Part shown: positions 57,613 to 64,000 of the stretch, in pieces
Position numbering within the stretch: position 1 is the first letter of the stretch
Layout of the letters: the number at the start of each line of letters is the position of its first letter
Assembly: GCF_035222375.1 (NCBI RefSeq)
Contig: NW_026946363.1
Location: 124,001-188,000 of the forward strand
Origin: Podospora pseudocomata
Lineage: Eukaryota; Ascomycota; Sordariomycetes; Sordariales; Podosporaceae
Direction: 5' to 3'
DNA: 64,000 nt
The notes under the pieces: model-generated
Database searches by the model: none
What the model was told of the DNA's origin: nothing
Seen by the model: the letters and a program-made list of their open reading frames with translations, nothing else
Translations under genes and position numbers: made by a program

Positions 57613-59701
57613 ATGGCGTTCGGAAAAGGAGCGCTCATGAGCATGAGCAGAGGCTCCATCTGCCGGAGATGCCTGCTAACGATGAAGTCCATGGCTGGTG
57701 GAGGGCCAATATCAACATACGCTCAACAACGCGGCAAAAAGACATGGCACGGCCCCAAGTACCAGGCGAAGATTGACCAGGCACAGGCTGATTGGGAAGA
57801 GCGGGCTGAAAAGATCAAGAAGGGGGAGATTCAAAACACATGGGATATGTTTGTTGAGAGAGGCTATGTGAAGGACACAGCTGGGTAGGTCTACAAAGTC
57901 TGGCGCTGAGGTAAACTTGAAGTGCACTGTTTTCCGGAACAGATTGGCTGACTTCAACTCGGGAGAAAGATCTCATGAAACTATTCGCAAACTGATGCTT
58001 CACAAACGGATTGGCGCCTACACTGGCATTGACCCAACGGCGCCCTCTTTACACATTGGCCATTTGCTCCCGCTCATGCCGATTTTCTGGATGTATATGC
58101 ACGGTTACGCTGGTTACACTCTGATCGGTGGCGCGACGGCCAAGATTGGCGACCCTACTGACCGGTTGGTCAGCCGCACGCCTCTCAAAAGGACCGACCT
58201 CACCATGAATTTGACCAAGATACACTACCAACTCAAGGCCCTCTGGATGAATGTGGAAGAACAGGCAAGGAGGCGGGGCTTCGAGAAGGATTGGGCATGG
58301 AAACGGGCTGTTGTGAATAACTCTACATGGTGGAACTCGCTTCCTCTGATCGAGGTTCTCAAGAGGTTAGGGGATAGTATGAGAATGGGTCCCTTGCTGT
58401 CCCGAGATACGTAAGTGTTGATTTCAGGAATTCATCGGCAAGCGCATTGCTGACCTTCTCACAGGGTCAAGAACAAAATGTCGAAAGGCGATGGCATGTC
58501 CTTCTCAGAATTCACCTACCCGCTCATGCAAGGTTGGGATTGGTGGCATATGTATCAGGCAAATGGAATCCAGATGCAGATCGGTGGCTCCGACCAGTAT
58601 GGAAACATCGTGACCGGCGTCGAGACGGTGAAAGTCGTCCGTGATAACGAGCCAGATCCGGCGAAAAAAATTGAAGGTGGTCCCTTCAACGATCCGGTCG
58701 GCTTCACCGTCCCCCTCTTAACAGACTCAGCCGGTGTCAAGTTTGGAAAGAGCGCCGGCAATGCCGTTTGGCTCGACAAGTTCCAGACTTCCGAGTTCGA
58801 CCTTTACGGTTACTTTGTGCGGCGATCCGATCAAGAGGTCGAGAAGCTTCTCAAGCTCTTCACCTTCCTGCCTATGGAGAACATCAACGAGGCCATGAAG
58901 ATCCACAGCGAGAACCCCGCCCGACGAGTTGCTCAACATCTGCTGGCCTTTGAGGTAGTCGGCTTGGTGCACGGCATAAACGCGGCGCATAGGACCGCCT
59001 TGAACCACCAGGCCAGGTACGGAAAGCAAATCGACATCCCCGGCGTCACGCTCAGGATGCCCAAGGCAGCAACCGAGGACACGCCACCCTCCATTCTAGA
59101 CGCCCCCAAGATGGACATGCAACTGCCCGAATCTCTCATCATGGGCAAATCCATCGGCCGCATCCTCTACGCCGCAGGCCTCGCAAAGAGCGCCTCAGAA
59201 GGCCACCGCCTCGCCACCCAGCAAGGTGCCTACATTGGCGCCATGCCTGGCCACAAGCGCACCGAGGACAACAAGGTGATGGACTACTCCCAGCTCAGCT
59301 TCACACCCATCAAGCTCTGGTTCCCCCAGGAGACGAGGAACTACCTCATCGACGGCAAGATGCTCATCCTCCGCAAGGGCAAGGTCCAGATTCGCATCAT
59401 TGAGATGGTCAGCGACGAGGAGTGGAAGGAGTCTGGTCAGACGTACCCTGGCGAGCCGGGGACCGGTGCGCTGCGCATGCTTCGCCAGCAGTTGAAGATG
59501 CTAAAGTCGGGGATGCTGACGCCGGACGAGGTCAAGACCAACTTGAAAAACCATGTCGAGGAGGAGGCGCCGCCGCCTGGGTTTATGAAGTTCCCGGATC
59601 AGGACTCTTATGCTATTAGGAGGGCGACTCAGGAGCTGATGGATGAGATTCACCAGAAGGAGGTAGGGGGTGGTTCGCCGAGGGAAGAGAGGGGGGAATG
59701 A
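57613..59701 (+). CDS. cyt-18: Mitochondrial tyrosyl-tRNA synthetase, CYT-18 type (3 exons, 658 aa)
   Basis: Exons are 57613-57884, 57943-58410 and 58465-59701; the introns (58 and 54 nt) have GTAGGT/GTAAGT donors. It is a class I synthetase with HIGH at residues 128-131 inside [18 protein letters not shown] for tyrosine and KFGKS at 339-343 as the KMSKS loop. A C-terminal S4-like RNA-binding domain follows ([18 protein letters not shown]). The N-terminus has a targeting-type start and a charged helix ([16 protein letters not shown]) that corresponds in position to the extension used by Neurospora CYT-18 and Podospora YTS1 to bind and fold mitochondrial group I introns. It charges mitochondrial tRNA-Tyr; the splicing role is inferred from the pezizomycotine family. 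Confidence 0.93.
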
Positions 59702-60019
59702 TGATGAGTTGTAGGGGATAACCATCGTGGATCTGGGTTCTCATCTGAGTTGTACGATAATGGCTTGTATTATATCAGATGCATTATACTCTGTTGTACA
59801 TTATTGTATGTGTGCACATGAACCCGGATGAAGTGTTGCAGGTAGAAACGTAGGTAAATAAAAAAGCTCCAATCCAAATACGTTTGCGGACCAAGAAAAA
59901 AGAAAGATTGCTACTCCAAATAGGTAGGCCTCCTCGCTGCTAGACCTTCTCAGTATTTCCCCCCAGAGATTTCTGATCATTTTTTTCCAAAAGCCTACAT
60001 CATCCCTTTGCTCGCATCA
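59702..60019. other. Convergent 3' flanks of the TyrRS and NPR2 genes
   Basis: 318 bp between two stop codons. AT-rich with TGTA-rich stretches near 59780-59815; no gene is seen. Confidence 0.5.
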
Positions 60020-61785
60020 TCAGCGATGGAGCACCGTCAAATCCCCCGCCGGCGCCCCCCTGAACCCCTTCAGCCGCTCCATCACCTCCGCTTCCGTCAT
60101 GTCCATCTCGGTGATGATCTCATCAAAACAATGACACCCATCCGTGTACTTTTGCAGCGGATCCCTTCTCCCGCCTCCCCTAGCCGCGGCCTCCCGTTCA
60201 GTCAACCTCCTACTTTGACCCGTCGCTAACGAGGCTAGATACTGCTTCGACACCACATGCTTGTGAACACGGTACAAACAACCTTTTATCACACCAAACT
60301 GCACCAACCTCCGGACGTCGACGTATCTGAGGACGTCTATCCCGGCGTCCATGTGCATTTTTAGCCACTCCATTACCGTTTTTGAGGGGGCAAAGGTGGT
60401 CATTAGTTTGATGAGTATATAATTTGGTAGGCGGTGGTCTCGTTCGATGGAGAGGAGGGAGGAGGAGGAGGATGGGTTGTGGAAGGGGGAGGTGGGGTGG
60501 TGGGAGTGAGTTTCTGGAGACAAATTGTTGGGCGAGGTGGAGAGGTGGTGGGAGGAGGATCGAGGGGTGGTGGAGAAGGAGTTCATGGCGGAGGAGTTGT
60601 TGAGGGTGGTGGTTGACGACGACCTGGGGTTGGAATACTTGTCATTGTCGTTGGAATTAATTCTCAGTGCGCCCACGCAGACGTAATTGGCGCATTCATC
60701 TACCATGCCGTCGACGTTGGCGATGAAATCGTGGATTCCGGGGCGGGGGGCGTAGCAGGAGGAGAAGAAGAACATGTCGAGGAGGAGGATGGTGTCGTAG
60801 TAGAGGAGGTGGCGGAGAGCGAGTTGGGTTAGTTCTAGGGAGACGTCTGCTTGGAAGGCGATTCGGCGGACGTCGGAGACGCCGTCGATGTGGGCGATTA
60901 CCTTTTGGAGGGTCAGGTCCCAGGTTGGGTCGACGATGTCGGCGAGTTTCATTTTTGCTACCGGGACGTGCCAGCTTTTGACTTCTGGTGGGTTGGGGTG
61001 GTAAGGGAAGAGCTTCATGTTGATGGTGTTGGCGTCGTCTTGTCGTTGTGTTAGTTGGAGGGTCATCAGAAGGGGGTGATTAGGCGGACATACCAACGGG
61101 GATCATGCACTCTCCATAATTATTCAAATCCTCCTTGATGATCTCCAACAAACTCTCAATCGGCCTCCTCGTCAAAAAGAAGCCCCCATCCTCAATCTTG
61201 TCCCTCCTTTCTTCCCACGCGCACTCTCCCTGGGCCTTAGTCTGGTCTTGGCTGAGATACCCGCTCTGCCTTTCCATTTCCGCAAAGGTAATCGCCAGCC
61301 GTCGAACAACCCTCTCATAAGGAACCTGATCGACATCGTGATCGACCACGAGACCAAAATTGAAGATGAACTCATTGCGGTGATACCGGGGGTCTGGGAT
61401 AGAAACAGGGAAACCAAGGACAAGGTATTTGTTGTCTGGGTCGGTCACGGTGATGTACCTGTTGCGGAACGGCTCCCTAGGAATGATGTACTCGGACAGG
61501 ACCGCAAAGTCAAATAATGGAGATTTTATGGCGGGTGTGGTTGTTGAGGTGCCAGGCGTCGTTGAGGAAGATGTGATGCTAGCATTGAGGTTGCTGATTG
61601 TTTGCGAGGGAACAGGAGCCGTATTGGGACCCGGGGTTGTGACTGGAACAATGCAGCCGGGCGGTGACTGAGCCACAATCTTTGTGCCTATTTGAATTTG
61701 TCAATCTCTGTTTTTTCTAAGCTGGAGGATATCGAGAAATACCTTCTTGGGGAAGGAAGCGGGCATAGAAAATACCCTGAATCAT
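60020..61785 (-). CDS. NPR2: Npr2, nitrogen permease regulator / SEACIT (GATOR1) subunit (3 exons, 551 aa)
   Basis: Exons are 61785-61743, 61687-61094 and 61038-60020, with two 55-nt introns that keep frame. The start MIQGIFYARFLPQEGTKIV is the conserved Npr2 N-terminus and lies mostly on the tiny 43-nt first exon. The longin-like part has NKYLVLGFPVSIPDPRYHRN, FIFNFGLVVD and VVRRLAITFAEME. The middle has VKSWHVPV and DLTLQKVIAHIDG, followed by winged-helix-like segments. The C-terminus contains QFGVIKGCLYRVHK and ends DLTVLHR. A Ser/Thr/Asn-rich insertion lies around residues 350-420. Npr2 with Npr3 and Iml1 represses TORC1 on amino-acid shortage at the vacuole. Confidence 0.94.
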
Positions 61786-62212
61786 GGTGTTTCAATGGGT
61801 GTCGTCTGGAAGCCCCGCAATTCCCACCCGAGTTATGATTTGAAGAAGTTGAGTGTTTGGCGTGACTGCGCAAAACTCAAAAAGATATGATTTTGATGAG
61901 TCTAAGTGGTGAAATATGAGACCAATTCCTTACGTGCCGTAGACTGGGTGAAAGAACTCTGAAGTTCAAGTCAGCCGATGAATGGGGGATAGGGTTGAGG
62001 GGATGAAAGACACCGCATTTGATGAGTTGTGTCCGGTAGGAACCCTAACCCTTACATGCCCCCTGGGTTCATTCACTCGAAGCAGGTCACAATCATTGTC
62101 GTTGGTTACCACGCTTTGCATTCCATGATATATAGCCATTCAAGCACATAACTCTATCAATATCGCTTTTACTACCCAATTATTTTGATAACCACTTTTC
62201 CTATCCTCACCC
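61786..62212. promoter_or_regulatory. NPR2 promoter and VPS53 3' flank, with a telobox-like motif
   Basis: 427 bp between NPR2 and the VPS53 stop. AACCCTAACCCTTA at 62041-62054 is two telomeric repeat units, 256 bp upstream of the NPR2 start. No gene is seen. Confidence 0.5.
62041..62054. promoter_or_regulatory. Telobox-like motif (AACCCTAACCCTTA)
   Basis: Two CCCTAA units and a partial third on the plus strand, in the NPR2 upstream region. Same motif class as at 30026-30036, on the opposite strand. A Tbf1/TRF-type site is inferred, not shown. Confidence 0.35.
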
Positions 62213-64000
62213 CTATACGTCAGGCCTGCTGTTATTTGTAGGAGTGATATCTCTTCTCCCAAACCGTGCCCCTAAACCGCCAATATCCCTTCTGAAGAAG
62301 TTTCCGATATTCCTCAAATTTTCATTCATAGTGACACCTTCACCTGTTGCCGCCCCCACACCAGCTCTTTCTGCACTATCTCTGGCTGCAGTCAACAGCC
62401 TTTCACCAAGAGACGCGGCATCGAAACGAGTTTGCAGACCACCTGCGGCCAACCCCGAGGCAAGACCACTGCCACCTGCTGCGGTAGTACTTCCCAGTCC
62501 ACCAGAGGTAGAGTTGAGAAGTGGTGTTAAAAGAGGAGAGCTCTGGACAAGCTTGCCTCCCGCCGCTGCAGGACCTTCCCGATGGATGGCGAACAACTCA
62601 AGGAGATGTGCCTGGTCTGCTCTCCGCACACCCTTGAGCTCCAGAATCTTGCGGAAGTTGGTATCGGACCGGTCAGCGATGTGTATAAGATAGGCCTGAA
62701 CGAGACCCTCTGGTGGTGAAGGGCGAACTTGTAGGGTTTTAAGCAACGGATCCATGCGGGTCATGGATGTGTTGACATGCTTTACGAATGAAGCGGGCGG
62801 TTGAGTCGAGGAGGATGCCGTGTGGAAGGACATGAGATTCTCCAACGACTTTGTCAGGACATACTTGTCCAAAAGCATCTGCTCGGCGCCAGTTTCGCAA
62901 ACAGGCTTGCACTGGACCACATTGGTGATGTAGGCGTTGGCAAGATGGTCGACGAGATTGTCACAGAACGTGCGAGCATATTGTTGCTTCACAACAAGCG
63001 GCAATATCTCCTCGGCCTTGCTGTTGACATGTTTCAGGAGCTCGCTCACATAGGAGCTGTGATCCGAGACACTTTCCATGCGTGACCAGTTGGTGTTCCT
63101 CATCTCGCGCCAAGCGGACTCGCATTCTAACTCAACCTTGGCGACCAAAGCCATGACGGAAGCGCCAGCAGCCCCCATGAAGGCATCTGACTGGTCAGAG
63201 AGGTCCACTCGAGATGTCATATCCGGGTCAATGCGCTTCTTGATAAATTCCTCCAGCTGATCAGTGTTGGTATGCCAGAAGTCCGCGGTGTTAAGTACAA
63301 GTATGATGTCCTCGATAGGTGGCCCTTGAGTTCCACCACGTTGGAGGAAGCCAAGAAGAACTTGCTGAGCATATTCGTCCAAGTACTTTGCTAACGTCTT
63401 CGTCAAGTCGAGCAGCCGCTCACCAGTGGATAGCTTGGCGCACTGGGATAGGGTGACCTTGTAAAAGTGGAATAATTCAATGGCTGATGGTATCACCGCC
63501 TGAGGCGAAAACTCCTCGTCAGCCGGAATGAGGGGCTGTTGTTTGTACTTTGGTATCATGCTTGCCAATGCTCTGTCCTGCGACTCGACCCACAAACTCA
63601 GGTAGGGCTCGAATGCCGCAGATATTGACCCGTTGAAATTCTGTGCCCTGTCGTCTGCGGAACTGAGCGTATCAATGCTAGCCCTTGGCTCGTTCGCAAA
63701 GCGCCTTTCAAGGCCTTGCTCGAAGTCCATGGTTTCCTGCAGGCAGCTAAGTAGCAGGTTCACGTCGAGTTTGGGACCGTCGGGTCTCCGCATGCTCTTT
63801 TCCAAAATGCCTTTGAAGTCCTCCCTGGTCCCGTCGCAAAAGGACATGGCTAGCGTCTCATTGACGCGCCAATGGGGCGGGAAGATCACAGCGTGCTCTT
63901 CCTCGTGCGTCTTTAGGGTGCGTTTGAACCATGCATAGCGTCGCCCAATGTTGTCCAAGCTCCCGGCTTCATCGTTGCCTCTAAAGACTTGACGGTACTC
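62213..64000 (-). CDS. VPS53: Vps53, GARP tethering complex subunit (partial, C-terminal part; cut by the window edge)
   Basis: An open frame runs without a stop from the right edge (reading EYRQVFRGNDEAGSLDNIGR, so the true start lies beyond the window) to a stop at 62213. About 595 residues are present, covering the middle and C-terminal Vps53 domain: RRYAWFKRTLKTHEEEHAVI, FPPHWRVNETLAMSFCDGTR, SLWVESQDRALASMIPKYK and LLGFLQRGGTQGPPIEDIIL. The tail from about the last 110 residues is Gly/Ala/Ser-rich. Vps53 with Vps51, Vps52 and Vps54 tethers endosome-derived vesicles at the trans-Golgi. No intron is visible within the visible part. Confidence 0.93.
   Translation of the reverse strand, partial: EYRQVFRGNDEAGSLDNIGRRYAWFKRTLKTHEEEHAVIFPPHWRVNETLAMSFCDGTREDFKGILEKSMRRPDGPKLDVNLLLSCLQETMDFEQGLERRFANEPRASIDTLSSADDRAQNFNGSISAAFEPYLSLWVESQDRALASMIPKYKQQPLIPADEEFSPQAVIPSAIELFHFYKVTLSQCAKLSTGERLLDLTKTLAKYLDEYAQQVLLGFLQRGGTQGPPIEDIILVLNTADFWHTNTDQLEEFIKKRIDPDMTSRVDLSDQSDAFMGAAGASVMALVAKVELECESAWREMRNTNWSRMESVSDHSSYVSELLKHVNSKAEEILPLVVKQQYARTFCDNLVDHLANAYITNVVQCKPVCETGAEQMLLDKYVLTKSLENLMSFHTASSSTQPPASFVKHVNTSMTRMDPLLKTLQVRPSPPEGLVQAYLIHIADRSDTNFRKILELKGVRRADQAHLLELFAIHREGPAAAGGKLVQSSPLLTPLLNSTSGGLGSTTAAGGSGLASGLAAGGLQTRFDAASLGERLLTAARDSAERAGVGAATGEGVTMNENLRNIGNFFRRDIGGLGARFGRRDITPTNNSRPDV

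Noticed and set aside
30597-64000. Specialised-metabolite or defence gene cluster
   Set aside because: The genes are conserved housekeeping functions; the single Zn2Cys6 factor has no biosynthetic neighbours.
1-64000. CRISPR array, prophage or other prokaryotic mobile features
   Set aside because: Introns, gene families and intergenic structure are fungal; the tandem arrays here lack spacer-like alternation.

Overview
The window looks like a nuclear chromosome segment of a filamentous ascomycete, most likely a sordariomycete of the Sordariales (Podospora/Chaetomium/Neurospora relatives). Genes are dense and intron-poor. Introns are short (43-190 nt) with fungal GTRNGT donors and CTRAC-type branch points. 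Intergenic DNA is rich in simple repeats. Several families are typical of Pezizomycotina: a CYT-18-type mitochondrial TyrRS, a BTA1 betaine-lipid synthase, Zn2Cys6 regulators and Thr-rich secreted proteins. All exon structures were assembled by eye from splice sites and reading-frame continuity; no alignment or search was run.

Left part (1-25.7 kb): a five-exon TauD/TfdA-like dioxygenase, a 4.6-kb gene-poor stretch with simple-sequence arrays, and a full-length ABCA-type ABC transporter on the minus strand. These are followed by a Ser/Pro-rich conserved protein, a secreted Thr-rich mucin-like protein, a small zinc-ribbon protein, the RNase P/MRP subunit RPP1 and a second secreted low-complexity protein. 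A fold-back repeat lies at about 18.6-18.8 kb.

Middle (25.7-46 kb): mostly conserved housekeeping genes in divergent or convergent pairs. They are a microcephalin-like BRCT protein with AT-hooks, MDM12 (ERMES), VPS28 (ESCRT-I), NOC2 (60S biogenesis), a DUF726/TMCO4 lipase-fold membrane protein with an added UBZ-like zinc finger, a membrane RING-H2 ubiquitin ligase and the SAGA adaptor Ada3/Ngg1.

Right part (46-64 kb): the betaine-lipid synthase BTA1 and a Zn2Cys6 transcription factor, then a repeat-bearing 3-kb gap with one doubtful small gene. After that come a head-to-head mitochondrial pair (SDH4 and the CYT-18-type TyrRS), the TORC1 regulator NPR2, and VPS53 (GARP), which runs off the right edge.

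I see no gene cluster that amounts to a new system. The least explained signals are a degenerate repeat family (core near TTCAAAGATAGT, period about 21-25 bp) in three places, one inside a fold-back element; the UBZ-like finger on the DUF726 protein; and telomere-like motifs in two promoter regions.
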